Assembly: GCA_944388965.1 (NCBI GenBank)
Contig: CALXKL010000008.1
Span: forward strand, 1-64,000
Length of the DNA: 64,000 bases
Source: an uncultured Spirochaetales bacterium
GTDB taxonomy: Bacteria > Spirochaetota > Spirochaetia > Sphaerochaetales > Sphaerochaetaceae
Reading direction: 5' to 3'
The translations under genes were made by a program, and so were the position numbers. Positions 8,517-18,570 of this stretch are shown here, piece by piece. Numbering within the stretch: position 1 is the stretch's first letter; every line of letters starts with the position of its first letter. The notes under the pieces were generated by a model. The model had not been told where the DNA came from and did not search any database. It worked only from the letters and a program-made list of their open reading frames with translations.

Positions 8517-8521
8517 TCGAG

Positions 8522-9280
8522 ATGGAAGACAGATTCGGATCCTTCACAGTCCTTGAAGACGCCGTCCTGACGGATGCGCTCGAGAAGATAGATGCGAACC
8601 GGCATGGCTTCGTGGTCGTCGTCGACCGCCATGACCATGTGCTTGGAGTCCTCACCGACGGCGATGTCCGCAGGGGCATCCTGAAGGGGGCTGGGATATC
8701 ATGTCCTGTCCGGGAGATATACACGAGGAATGCGAAGGTCGTCGGCGTGGACGAGGGGTTCAACGCCGTGATAGGACTGTTCCGCAACCAGTCGATCAAG
8801 TTCCTCCCGATAGTGGATGACGATGGACGTCTGGTGAACATCATCACGAAGAGCCAGCTACATGCGCTGATGCTCCAGGACATCCATGCAGACCTGACAT
8901 ACGACTTCTTCTCGATTGACACGTCGATTCTGGACACACAGATCTTCCAGCGTCCATGGGGTTTCTACAAGACCACGGTGCTGAACGACTACTACCAGTC
9001 GAAGGTGCTTTCGGTGCGCCCCGGAGGACAGCTGAGCCTGCAGTCGCATTCCAGACGGGAGGAGCACTGGGTCGTCGTGCACGGAACCGGACTGGTGCAG
9101 CTGGACGAGTCGCTGGTCAATGTGACATGCGGCAGCTCGGTGTTCATCCCCAAGGGCGCAAGACACAGGCTCATCAACACCGATGATTCCGAGACGCTCA
9201 TCATCAACGAGGTCCAGATAGGCGACTACCTCGGAGAGGATGACATAATACGCTATGAAGACGAGTATGGGAGGGCCTGA
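8522..9280 (+). CDS. CBS-domain pair fused to a cupin (sugar-pathway protein)
   Basis: The 252-residue protein has two CBS motifs in the first half (HVLGVLTDGDVRRGILKG at about 40-57; FLPIVDDDGRLVNIITKSQL at about 97-116). It then has a cupin like the C-terminal domain of type II mannose-6-phosphate isomerases (IFQRPWGFYKT, SLQSHSRREEHW, FIPKGARHRL). It sits between neuB and neuA-HAD with 5-bp and 3-bp gaps. CBS domains also occur in nucleotidyltransferases of legionaminic-acid clusters, but here no transferase domain is attached. The cupin may isomerise or epimerise a sugar precursor, with the CBS pair sensing an adenosyl ligand; that is inference. Start ATG at 8522. Confidence 0.75.
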   Translation: MEDRFGSFTVLEDAVLTDALEKIDANRHGFVVVVDRHDHVLGVLTDGDVRRGILKGAGISCPVREIYTRNAKVVGVDEGFNAVIGLFRNQSIKFLPIVDDDGRLVNIITKSQLHALMLQDIHADLTYDFFSIDTSILDTQIFQRPWGFYKTTVLNDYYQSKVLSVRPGGQLSLQSHSRREEHWVVVHGTGLVQLDESLVNVTCGSSVFIPKGARHRLINTDDSETLIINEVQIGDYLGEDDIIRYEDEYGRA

Positions 9281-9283
9281 GCA

Positions 9284-10450
9284 GTGAACGTCGCATTCAT
9301 TCCCGTGCGTGGAGGAAGCAAGTCCATTCCGCTGAAGAACATCAGGTCGATCTGCGGCAGGCCGCTGGTCTACTGGACCGTGAAGGCCGCCTGTTCCTGC
9401 AGCCGTATCGACAGAGTCTATGTTGCGACGGACAGCGAAGTGATCCGCGAGACTGTCGAATCGTTCCATGACGACCCGCTCTTCTCCAAGCTCGAGGTCA
9501 TCGGACGCTCTGCCGAATCGGCGTCCGATACCGCCTCGACGGAGTCGGCGATGCTGGAGTTCGCACAGGGATATGAATTCGACAACATCGTTCTAGTACA
9601 GGCCACATCCCCTCTGCTTTGTGGAGACGATCTCGACAGAGGCTTCGAGACGTTCGACCGTCCTGATACGGACAGCGTGCTGTCCGTGGTGAAGCAGGAG
9701 CGCTTCCATTGGGACGAGGACGAGAGCGGTCTGGCATTCCCGACGAACTACGACGTCTTCCATCGTCCCCGGCGCCAGGAGTTCAAGGGCTACTTCGTCG
9801 AGAACGGCGCATTCTACATCACGTCGAAGCGGCTTCTGCTCGAATCGGGCAACAGGGTGAGCGGCAGGATCAGGCTGGTCGAGATGGACGAGGACTCGTT
9901 CTTCGAGATCGACGAGCCGAGCGACTGGCTCATCATCGAGGCCCTGATGAAGAGGAAGGGCATGGATGCCCGTCCAGATCTTGGCAGGATAAGACTCTTC
10001 CTCACCGACTGCGACGGGTGCCTGACGGATGGTGGGATGTACTATTGCGAGAGCGGCGACGAGATGAAGAAGTTCAACACGAAGGACGGCATGGCCTTCT
10101 CGCTTCTGAAGAGGAACGGCTATCTTGTCGGAGTCGTGACAGGGGAGTCCGTCGACCTCAACCGCAGACGCTTCGAGAAGCTGAAGGTCGACTTCTACGA
10201 GCCGGGCTGCAAGGACAAGCTGGAATACGTGAAGAGACTGTGTGAGGACAATGGACTTTCTCTGGAGAACGTCCTCTACATCGGAGACGATGTCAACGAT
10301 CTGCCGCTGCTGAAGGCCGTCGGATTCTCCTGCTGTCCTGCAGACGCCAATTCCGAAGTGAGAGGCCAGGTGGACCACGTGTCTTCCTTGAAGGGCGGTG
10401 AAGGTGTTATAAGGGAGGTTGTAGACATGCTTCTGGGGGCAGGTAATTGA
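9284..10450 (+). CDS. neuA: CMP-nonulosonate cytidylyltransferase fused to a KdsC-like HAD phosphatase
   Basis: Residues 1 to about 225 form a NeuA cytidylyltransferase, which activates sialic-type acids with CTP: FIPVRGGSKSIPLKNI at 5-20, QATSPLL at 106-112, FEIDEPSDW at 207-215. Residues about 235-388 form a HAD phosphatase of the KdsC type: FLTDCDGCLTDGG at 239-251 with the nucleophile Asp, KDGMAF, VTGE, and YIGDDVNDLPLL. The same domain order occurs in vertebrate CMP-sialate synthase and in some bacterial NeuA proteins. The pairing suggests the pathway goes through a 9-phosphate intermediate. It starts with GTG, 3 bp after the previous gene. Confidence 0.85.
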   Translation: MNVAFIPVRGGSKSIPLKNIRSICGRPLVYWTVKAACSCSRIDRVYVATDSEVIRETVESFHDDPLFSKLEVIGRSAESASDTASTESAMLEFAQGYEFDNIVLVQATSPLLCGDDLDRGFETFDRPDTDSVLSVVKQERFHWDEDESGLAFPTNYDVFHRPRRQEFKGYFVENGAFYITSKRLLLESGNRVSGRIRLVEMDEDSFFEIDEPSDWLIIEALMKRKGMDARPDLGRIRLFLTDCDGCLTDGGMYYCESGDEMKKFNTKDGMAFSLLKRNGYLVGVVTGESVDLNRRRFEKLKVDFYEPGCKDKLEYVKRLCEDNGLSLENVLYIGDDVNDLPLLKAVGFSCCPADANSEVRGQVDHVSSLKGGEGVIREVVDMLLGAGN

Positions 10451-11271
10451 AAAAGACTTTCCGTGAACGGATCACTCCGGTTCTGAACCACATCCTCAAC
10501 CGCCATACTCTGCTGTGCCTGATCTACATGAAGGTCACGTTCAGACTTCTCCGGCCTGATGAAAGGCTGAAGGCTCTCAAGGACACGCACAAGGGGGAGA
10601 AGTGCTTCATCGTGGGTCTTGGTCCCAGCCTGACGGTGGAGGACCTGGACATGCTATACCGGAACAAGGTCTATTCGTTCTCCATGAATCGCTGCTATCA
10701 GCTGTTTGACAAGACGAAGTGGAGACCGAACTGCTATCTGGTATCCGATGCCAAGGCCTGCACTTCCGAGGCCCGCAGCGCCATGCAGGAGATGATCGAC
10801 GGGGAGACGACCGTCGTCTACAGCAGGCTCGAGATCAACGGAATGCCTGGCAAGGCCGTATATTTCAAGGCCGACTTCATCGACTTCGTGCTTCGCAACT
10901 CCAAGAAGCAGAAGTATCTGGCCAAGGCACATTACTGCAGGATGAGCACCGATGCCTACAGGTACATCTATTCGGGAAGCACATCCGTCCATTCGATCAT
11001 CCAGCTGGCCTACTACATGGGCTTCAGGGACGTGTATCTCATAGGTACGGACTGCGGGGTGAGCGCCGGACGCAGCTATTCCGATGCGATCTCCTCAAGT
11101 GGGAACAAGGCCTATGACGTGGGAGAGGGGGACCTCATGATCCGGGACTACGAGTCGATGCGCAACGACATCGAGGCCAAGGGCCTGGACTTCCATGTCT
11201 ACAATGCGACACGTGGCGGCTACCTGGAGGTCTTCCCCCGTGTGGCGCTCGAGGATGTGCTGACGAAGTAG
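10447..11271 (+). CDS. DUF115/MptE-like protein of the glycan cluster
   Basis: The 274-residue protein has the Rossmann-like opening of DUF115 (6-hydroxymethylpterin diphosphokinase MptE-like) proteins: HKGEKCFIVGLGPSLTVEDL, then YSFSMNRCY, PNCYLVSD and later GFRDVYLIGTDCG. In other bacteria such proteins sit in flagellin or surface glycosylation loci with nonulosonate genes and are suspected of glycan transfer. The TTG start overlaps the TGA of neuA, so the gene belongs to the same operon. Its last 52 bp overlap the convergent gene on the minus strand. Confidence 0.7.
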   Translation: MKKTFRERITPVLNHILNRHTLLCLIYMKVTFRLLRPDERLKALKDTHKGEKCFIVGLGPSLTVEDLDMLYRNKVYSFSMNRCYQLFDKTKWRPNCYLVSDAKACTSEARSAMQEMIDGETTVVYSRLEINGMPGKAVYFKADFIDFVLRNSKKQKYLAKAHYCRMSTDAYRYIYSGSTSVHSIIQLAYYMGFRDVYLIGTDCGVSAGRSYSDAISSSGNKAYDVGEGDLMIRDYESMRNDIEAKGLDFHVYNATRGGYLEVFPRVALEDVLTK

Positions 11272-12218
11272 TCCCCGGTCTCAAGGAAGTGGTCGAGATA
11301 GGTCTGTCTGCGCCTTGTCCTGTCTGGAGGGCTCTTCCTCCAGTTCAGCTTCTGGAATTCGTTCTCCTGGATGACCGTGTCCCATCGGCTCTGGTCAAAA
11401 GGCTTCATAAGGTGTTGCCCCAGCCAGTATGAACACGATACGCTGGGCTCTATCGAGTCTATCATCTCATGGGCCCATGGAAAGTTCTCGTAGGCGTACA
11501 GCCAGATGTATGCAAGGTGGAAATAGTCGAAGACCTCGTTGTACCTTGAAAAGTATTCCAGATAGAGGTCGTAGATGAAGGAGAACAGTGGTGAGCCCTT
11601 CCCGGCTCCAAGTCCATACATCGTCCACAGTCCTCTGGTGAAGTATTCGTTCCATTTCCTCTTCAGCAGCAGATCGTTGCTGGAATGTCTGAAGGAGAAA
11701 TAGGGCATGTCGCAGTGTCGGGTTATGAAGTCCTTCCTGGTGATGTAGAGCGTGGAATCCAGCCAGAACCCGCCATGCCGAGCCATGAGCTGACAGCGGA
11801 GTATGTCGGAGAACGCCTGTATGGATATCCGCCCGGAGTCGAACAGCCGTCTGATGTCTCCTTCGAACGTGAAGTGCTCCTCCAGATTGGTCCTGTCGAT
11901 GACGACGAGATCGACATCGTCGAGATCCTGCATGATCTCGACGCATTTTCGGACCACGGGCGGAGCCGTCTCGAGGCCGGTATTCCAGAAGACCCATACG
12001 CGGTTGCCTATCGGATTCAGGTCTGACTGATCGATGTCATGATACCTGTCGAACAGGCCGCTGCCCCTGGCGATCGAGTCGACCAGTGCGTCGACGAGGT
12101 GCTGCTTCCTCTCGTCGGTCCTGTCCCTCAAGGTGCGGCAGAAAGGCAGGTCCTGGAGACTGTTGAGCACCAGTCTCCTCCGCTGCAGCGATCGGATCTC
12201 GTCTATGACGTCTTTCAT
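11220..12218 (-). CDS. Capsular polysaccharide synthesis-type glycosyltransferase
   Basis: The 332-residue protein resembles the Caps_synth/GT32-like family. It has RVWVFWNTGLETAPPVV near residue 73, a DIDQSD/DLDDVDLVVID stretch, and SDILRCQLMARHGGFWLDSTLYIT, in which the DxT replaces the usual DxD of the nucleotide-sugar site. There are no signal or membrane segments, so it is cytosolic. It overlaps the DUF115 gene tail-to-tail by 52 bp and is divergent from the GT92-like gene across an 85-bp gap that must contain both promoters. Confidence 0.75.
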   Translation of the reverse strand: MKDVIDEIRSLQRRRLVLNSLQDLPFCRTLRDRTDERKQHLVDALVDSIARGSGLFDRYHDIDQSDLNPIGNRVWVFWNTGLETAPPVVRKCVEIMQDLDDVDLVVIDRTNLEEHFTFEGDIRRLFDSGRISIQAFSDILRCQLMARHGGFWLDSTLYITRKDFITRHCDMPYFSFRHSSNDLLLKRKWNEYFTRGLWTMYGLGAGKGSPLFSFIYDLYLEYFSRYNEVFDYFHLAYIWLYAYENFPWAHEMIDSIEPSVSCSYWLGQHLMKPFDQSRWDTVIQENEFQKLNWRKSPPDRTRRRQTYLDHFLETGDYFVSTSSSATRGKTSR

Positions 12219-12303
12219 CGCAGGTCATTATATCAGCGGATGGGCTCCTGTACCATCTTGCATCATGTGGGTGAATGCGGAGAGAATGGAAAGGGCAGGT
12301 GAA

Positions 12304-13293
12304 ATGATGCGGATAGTACGATTCATGCCTATGAAGGAGGACCGGGACCGGAATCCATTGTGGAAGAGGGTTGGCAGGCTTGTCGCCCTGTTCCCTGTCC
12401 AGGTCCTGTATTCGCTGTTCGGCTATGTCTTCATGTTTCTCCGAAGCCTGTTTACAAGAAGTCGGAGCTACAGATACGAAGTCTCCATATGCGCGATATT
12501 CCAGAACGAGGGAAGATTTCTCAGGGAGTGGGTGGAGTACCATCGCATAATAGGAGTGGACCATCTCTATCTCTACAACAACAACTCGAGCGACGACTAC
12601 AAGGCCGTGCTTGCTCCTTATGTGGAATCCGGTTTCGTGACCCTGACCGACTGGCCGGAACGTTTCGCCCAGCTCAAGATGTACGAGGACTGCTGGAGGC
12701 GCCACAGGGACGAGTCCCACTGGATCGGATTCATAGATCTGGACGAATTCGTCAACCTGCAGAAGGATGATGATATCAAGGACTTCCTGGGAAGATTTCG
12801 GCGCTATCCCGGCGTCTATCTCAGCTGGCGGGAATTCGGCACATCCGGTCGCATGGAGGAGGGTGACGGTCTTGTGACGGAGAAGTACACCTCCTGCTGG
12901 CCCTGTCTCCAGTTCGCCGGCAAGACCTTCATAAACAACGACTACAGACGCTTTTTCATCACGGTCCACTGCTTCCATGCCTATTGTGGCAGGATTCCGA
13001 TGTTTCCTGTCACGGATTCGAAGACATTCGCCTATCGTACAGAGATATTCTTTCCATATGTCCCCCGACATCCGAAGGCATGGATCAACCACTACTGGTC
13101 GAAGTCGTATGAATGGTTCAAATACAAGACCTTCGGCAGGGATGACGTCGCCAGTGCCGCACTGCTGGAGGGAAGGAAGAAGTCCGGAATATTCGAAAGC
13201 CATGAAGTACGCAATACGACGAAGGACCATTCCATTCAGCGCTTTCTCATCCAGCTGAAGCGTGGCATGGAGGAATCTAACTCGACTTCCTGA
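12304..13293 (+). CDS. Glycosyltransferase family 92-like (Glyco_tranf_2_4)
   Basis: After an N-terminal hydrophobic stretch (ALFPVQVLYSLFGYVFMFL) the protein has ICAIFQNEGRFLREWVEYHR and HLYLYNNNSSDDY, then HWIGFIDLDEFVNL with a DxDE metal site, and a C-terminal region rich in Trp/Tyr. These are the marks of GT92/Glyco_tranf_2_4 transferases. I chose the double ATG at 12304/12307, preceded by AGGTGA; upstream in-frame codons lack family similarity. The membrane-proximal segment suggests inner-membrane association. It ends 17 bp inside the convergent GT2 gene. Confidence 0.8.
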   Translation: MMRIVRFMPMKEDRDRNPLWKRVGRLVALFPVQVLYSLFGYVFMFLRSLFTRSRSYRYEVSICAIFQNEGRFLREWVEYHRIIGVDHLYLYNNNSSDDYKAVLAPYVESGFVTLTDWPERFAQLKMYEDCWRRHRDESHWIGFIDLDEFVNLQKDDDIKDFLGRFRRYPGVYLSWREFGTSGRMEEGDGLVTEKYTSCWPCLQFAGKTFINNDYRRFFITVHCFHAYCGRIPMFPVTDSKTFAYRTEIFFPYVPRHPKAWINHYWSKSYEWFKYKTFGRDDVASAALLEGRKKSGIFESHEVRNTTKDHSIQRFLIQLKRGMEESNSTS

Positions 13294-14368
13294 ATCTTCC
13301 GCTGATGAAGCGTACCGTCTTGAGATAGGCGAACAGGAAGAACTGTCCGATGCTCCACATCTGGATGGATTTCAGCGCCTTGTCATACTCGCCTTCTGCC
13401 ATCAGAGAAAGACTGCGATGCCTTTTCTGCCTACACAGAATGTATTCTCTACATGAGTCGTCTGCTGCAGTCGACTTGAGCAGTGCGATCTTCTCCTTTC
13501 CCGCAAGACGTGTCGATACCATGGGGCCGCTTATCATGGACAGCAGCTTGTCCGCTGCATCTTCGTAAAAGGGCTGCATCTCGGCATCGGTCAGTTCCGA
13601 CTCGAGCAGATGCCCGATATATGCATTGCCTCTTATCGTGTCGGCGATGCCTTTCCTGAAATCCAGGGTGTGGGTGACCGACTTGTGGTTCACGGTGTAT
13701 TCGTACAATGCCTTGTCCAGGAAGACCGCGCTGTCGCTTCTGCAGAAGAGTTCGAAGCTCTGTATCGCATCCTCGCCCCATCTCATGTCCAGAAGCTCCT
13801 CGTCGTAGCCGTCGCTGTCGAACAGCCCGATTCTCGTGGCCTTGCTCCATAGGCTGCAGTAGTTAGGCTTGACGGGGGCGATCACGGTCTTGAGGATGTC
13901 CTTTCTGTCCGTCAACGTCCCATGGAAGTATTTTGAACCGTCGTATCTTTCCAGCAGGATTCCGGCTTCAGATACCTTGTCGGAGCCGTATACGACCATG
14001 TCGGGATACCCGTTCTCCTCGATCGCCTTGAAGAGGGTGTCTAGTGCACCTTCCTTCAGACGGTCGTCCGAATCGACGAACAGGACATACGCGTTGTCCG
14101 CCTTGTCATTGGCGGACATCTGCCTGGCCGTTCTGACGGCATTGTTCCTGGCCCTTATCTGGCCCTGATTGTCCTGATGGATGACTCTTATCCTGCCATC
14201 GCTGTCTGCATACCTGTCACAGATGTCTCCGCTCGAGTCCACAGACCCGTCATCGACAAGGACGAGATGCCAGGCCATATGGTTCTGGCCAAGGATGCTC
14301 GATATGCACCTGTCGAGGAACTTTTCGGAATTGTAGACGGGGATGCAGATGTAGAACTCCACTGCCAT
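13277..14368 (-). CDS. Family 2 glycosyltransferase
   Basis: A GT-A fold transferase of about 363 residues. Key parts are YICIPVYNSEKFLDRCISSI, WHLVLVDDGSVDSSGDICDRY, GQIRARNNAVRTAR and the metal-binding FVDSDDRLKEGAL. The C-terminal 150 residues are not recognised. Start chosen at MAVEFYICIPVYN (14368), although 11 in-frame codons lie upstream to an ATG at 14401. The intergenic gap to the kinase gene is only about 45 bp, so the two minus-strand genes may be read together. Confidence 0.85.
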   Translation of the reverse strand: MAVEFYICIPVYNSEKFLDRCISSILGQNHMAWHLVLVDDGSVDSSGDICDRYADSDGRIRVIHQDNQGQIRARNNAVRTARQMSANDKADNAYVLFVDSDDRLKEGALDTLFKAIEENGYPDMVVYGSDKVSEAGILLERYDGSKYFHGTLTDRKDILKTVIAPVKPNYCSLWSKATRIGLFDSDGYDEELLDMRWGEDAIQSFELFCRSDSAVFLDKALYEYTVNHKSVTHTLDFRKGIADTIRGNAYIGHLLESELTDAEMQPFYEDAADKLLSMISGPMVSTRLAGKEKIALLKSTAADDSCREYILCRQKRHRSLSLMAEGEYDKALKSIQMWSIGQFFLFAYLKTVRFISGRFRKSS

Positions 14369-14413
14369 GTGTCGGATTATATCCCCACCGTCCATGTTCA
14401 TCCAAGAGCCCCG

Positions 14414-16078
14414 TTAGATCGCCCCGAACACCGAACCTCCGATGAACTCCCTCGTGATGGAATCCGCAGGTATGCTGCTGGATGGTATCGTGTAGAAGAA
14501 GTCCAGGAACTTCAGAAGCCTTCTTGCCGTCGCGAATGCCAGTCCCATCTCGGGCTTGACCGACCTGAGCAGGTTCGACGCCTGCGGCGTCAATGCCGAC
14601 ATCTCGTAGGGCAAGGCGCTGTTTATCATGGCGTCCGCATTGTTCTGGAACGGGAAGATGTGGTTCTTCTCTCCGCGCTCTATCGACGGCCACATGTTGA
14701 ACGTCTCTTCCGGCACGACGCCGCGGGTGCGGTAGTCGCGCACCGCACGGCGGATCATCCTGTAGTCCGTCGTGCTTATCCTGTTGTGGTCGTCGATGAT
14801 CATGCTGGTGAGAGCCGAGATGTAGATCCTGTACGTGATGGCCTGATCGATGTCCGGAGCAAGCGCGGGGTTGAGTCCATGGATCCCTTCGACGATGAAC
14901 ACCGTGTCGTCGCCCATGACCGTCTCCTCGTCGTCCATGTGTCTTCTGTTCTCGCGGAAGGAGAAATGGGGAAGGGTCGTCCTCCCTTTTCTTAGCAGGT
15001 CGTCCAGGTTCTGTCTGAAGAACTCCAGGTCCAGCGCCTCCAGCGTCTCGTAGTCCTTGTTGCCATCGCTGTCCACGGGCACGAGCTCTCTTGTGAAATA
15101 GTAGTTGTCCAGCGAGATCTTCACCGGGCGGTAGCCGAAGCACTTCAGCTGCAATGCGAGCTTAAGAGAGAAGGTCGTCTTGCCTGAAGACGATGGTCCT
15201 GAGATGAATATGAACTTCACCCTGCCGCGTGAGCGGATGTCGTTGGCGACCTCGAAGATTCGGTCGTTGAACATGTTTTCTGACATCTGTATCAGCTCGT
15301 TGGCCTTGCCTGCGAGTATCAGGCCGTTCAGCTGTCCGAGGGCCTCGCATCCAAGCACCTCGCCCTCCCTGCGGCTGCGCTTGAAGACCGAGTAGAGGAG
15401 CGGGTTGTCTACGAAGGTCTTGATGTTCATCACGTCCCTCGACTGCGGATAGCGAAGAAGCATCCCGTCCTCGTATTTCATCAGATGCCACTTCGAGAGC
15501 ACTCCGGTCCTCGGCACGATCGGTTCGTAGGCACTGTCCATATAGCCGTCCAGCGTGTATATGGTGATGTCTCCGTCGTTGCGCGAGCCGAGCAGCTCCG
15601 CTGTATGGCTGAACTGGTTGCCGGAGAATATCCTCAGGGCCTCGGTGTAGGGTATCTTCTCCTTGAGAATCGGAAGATTGTCCTCGACCGTCCTCTTCAT
15701 GATGTCGGCAAGCGCCTGGATGTCATCTTCGCTGACATCCATGTCGGTGAAATGGAAGTAGAATCCGTCGCCAAGGCTATGGCCGATCTCGAGATGATGG
15801 TCGGGAAAGAGCCTTGATGCCGCATATGACAGGAGGAAGCATATCGAATGGCGGTATATCCTCTTGCCCAGGCCGGAGAACAGCCTTATCGGCTCGATCG
15901 TCGTATATGAGTAGTTGAAGCTGTAGTGGAGACTCTTGTACTCCCCGTTGATCAGGGCGCCGACGAACGGGTCATCGTCATAGGACAGCTTCTCTTTCAT
16001 GGAGAGGAAGTCCATAAGCGATGTCCCCTTCGTCACTTCATATGCCTTTCCGTCGTAATGTACCGTCACCTTGTCCAT
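14414..16078 (-). CDS. Uridine-kinase-like nucleoside kinase with N-terminal TGS/SAD-type region
   Basis: The 554-residue protein begins with a TGS-like ubiquitin fold (MDKVTVHYDGKAYEV, residues 1-60). It continues with a threonyl-tRNA-synthetase-like second domain (about 60-230) and ends with a PRK/uridine kinase domain with P-loop FISGPSSSGKTTFS and the VFIVEGIHGLNP segment. Proteins with this order are known in spirochaetes and Thermotogae as nucleoside kinases. The start at 16078 is where family similarity begins; upstream in-frame codons run through a terminator. A housekeeping gene at the edge of the glycan island. Confidence 0.85.
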   Translation of the reverse strand: MDKVTVHYDGKAYEVTKGTSLMDFLSMKEKLSYDDDPFVGALINGEYKSLHYSFNYSYTTIEPIRLFSGLGKRIYRHSICFLLSYAASRLFPDHHLEIGHSLGDGFYFHFTDMDVSEDDIQALADIMKRTVEDNLPILKEKIPYTEALRIFSGNQFSHTAELLGSRNDGDITIYTLDGYMDSAYEPIVPRTGVLSKWHLMKYEDGMLLRYPQSRDVMNIKTFVDNPLLYSVFKRSRREGEVLGCEALGQLNGLILAGKANELIQMSENMFNDRIFEVANDIRSRGRVKFIFISGPSSSGKTTFSLKLALQLKCFGYRPVKISLDNYYFTRELVPVDSDGNKDYETLEALDLEFFRQNLDDLLRKGRTTLPHFSFRENRRHMDDEETVMGDDTVFIVEGIHGLNPALAPDIDQAITYRIYISALTSMIIDDHNRISTTDYRMIRRAVRDYRTRGVVPEETFNMWPSIERGEKNHIFPFQNNADAMINSALPYEMSALTPQASNLLRSVKPEMGLAFATARRLLKFLDFFYTIPSSSIPADSITREFIGGSVFGAI

Positions 16079-16124
16079 TGAAGACAAGTATAACAATGGA
16101 ATTGCATAGGTGTGAAACGAAAAA

Positions 16125-16161
16125 GAAGACATGCCCGGGATTGTCACCAAGGCATGTCTTC
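16125..16161 (-). terminator. Rho-independent terminator of the outer-membrane protein gene
   Basis: Perfect 11-bp arms GAAGACATGCC / GGCATGTCTTC (16125-16135 and 16151-16161), followed on the minus strand by a short T run. It lies just below the stop of the gene at 16191 and separates it from the kinase gene. Confidence 0.85.
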
Positions 16162-16190
16162 GATTGGTCTTATTCTGAGCGCTCTTGTCC

Positions 16191-16961
16191 TTAGAAAGCG
16201 TAGGAGACGCCGACGCGCGGGGTGATGGACATCTGGAAGCCGTCCGTGAGGAACTCTCCATGCTTCACACCGTTCGCTTCTGTCGTCTGGTAGCACATGA
16301 CTGTGACGCCCAGATCGATGCCGCCGAAGACCTGGAAGCTTCCGAAGGAGTAGGAGACATCGGCGTTGGCGATGACCTCGAGGTTGTCCATCGAGATCTT
16401 TGCAAGCTCGAACTCCTTGGTTCCCATGCCGGGGATTTCAACAGTCGCCTTCATTCCGTTGCCGAATGTGTGGATGTACTGGAGACCAGCACCAAGTCTG
16501 AGGTCGAGGTTGTCTGCCAGTGCAAGCCTGTACTGGAAGGTGATTGCAGGAGCGATCTTCGTTCCGCCTGTGATGCTCTTGTAGGAAGCGGAATCGACGA
16601 TCTTATTCAGCAGTGCCATCTGCTCCGCTGGAGTGCCTCCCGGTATCATGCCAGCTCCAAGTTTAGCGGCAAGACCCATGAGAGTTTCATTCTTGAACTC
16701 GAATGTGGATCCGTAGTAGATGCCGACACCAAGCCTGGCTCCGATACCGATTGTCTCGGCCTCATCGAAATAGTATGCGCCCTCGAGGTTGATGTCCCAG
16801 TTGAAGTCTGTGACAGTTGTGGATGTAGCCATTTCCTTGATCTCATCGGTGACCTGGATCTCGAAAGCAGGTCCTGTCGTGACACCGATCCAGCTCTCGC
16901 CTGCGGCAAGGGGGCTGAGGGCGACGAGAAGGGCTACAAGTGCGAATGCAATCTTCTTCAT
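16191..16961 (-). CDS. Outer-membrane beta-barrel protein
   Basis: The 256-residue precursor has a signal peptide (MKKIAFALVALLVALSPLAAG) and then alternating amphipathic strands: GIGARLGVGIYYGS, PAITFQYRLALADNLDLRLGAGLQYI, and an ending GVSYAF with the C-terminal Phe typical of barrels assembled by BamA. It is unrelated in detail to the three large paralogues further right. No substrate can be inferred. It has its own promoter region and terminator, so it is monocistronic. Confidence 0.75.
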   Translation of the reverse strand: MKKIAFALVALLVALSPLAAGESWIGVTTGPAFEIQVTDEIKEMATSTTVTDFNWDINLEGAYYFDEAETIGIGARLGVGIYYGSTFEFKNETLMGLAAKLGAGMIPGGTPAEQMALLNKIVDSASYKSITGGTKIAPAITFQYRLALADNLDLRLGAGLQYIHTFGNGMKATVEIPGMGTKEFELAKISMDNLEVIANADVSYSFGSFQVFGGIDLGVTVMCYQTTEANGVKHGEFLTDGFQMSITPRVGVSYAF

Positions 16962-16986
16962 TTCAAAACTCCTAAATGTAATCGAA

Positions 16987-17056
16987 TTATTAATGACAGA
17001 ATTACATTTTCTGTCAAACTGTAAAGATAGTTACAAATAACTATGCCTTTTGTCAA
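16987..17056 (-). promoter_or_regulatory. Tandem sigma-70-type promoters for the outer-membrane protein gene
   Basis: On the minus strand one TTGACA (17051-17056) is followed after 17 nt by TAACTA (17028-17033). A second TTGACA (17012-17017) is followed by TTAATA/TAATAA near 16987-16994. Both face the gene starting at 16961. Confidence 0.6.
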
Positions 17057-17207
17057 GCGGACCTATGTAAAATCCTCTTCATGTTCTCCATATGGCGACT
17101 GTATGGATAGATGGAAAGGAACAGGTTGGGCATTCATCAATAAGATGCTGGACGATATTTCCAGATACCCATTTCTGCCATGGAAGCGTGTATCGGAAAG
17201 GCTTTCC

Positions 17208-18570
<1,363 letters not shown>

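Noticed and set aside
7910-8521. In-frame upstream extension of the CBS-cupin protein over neuB
   Set aside because: The extension is out of frame with neuB, Arg-rich and low-complexity; the real start is the ATG at 8522.
12037-13230. 397-codon minus-strand frame opposite the GT92 gene
   Set aside because: Shadow frame of the plus-strand glycosyltransferase, which has clear family motifs.
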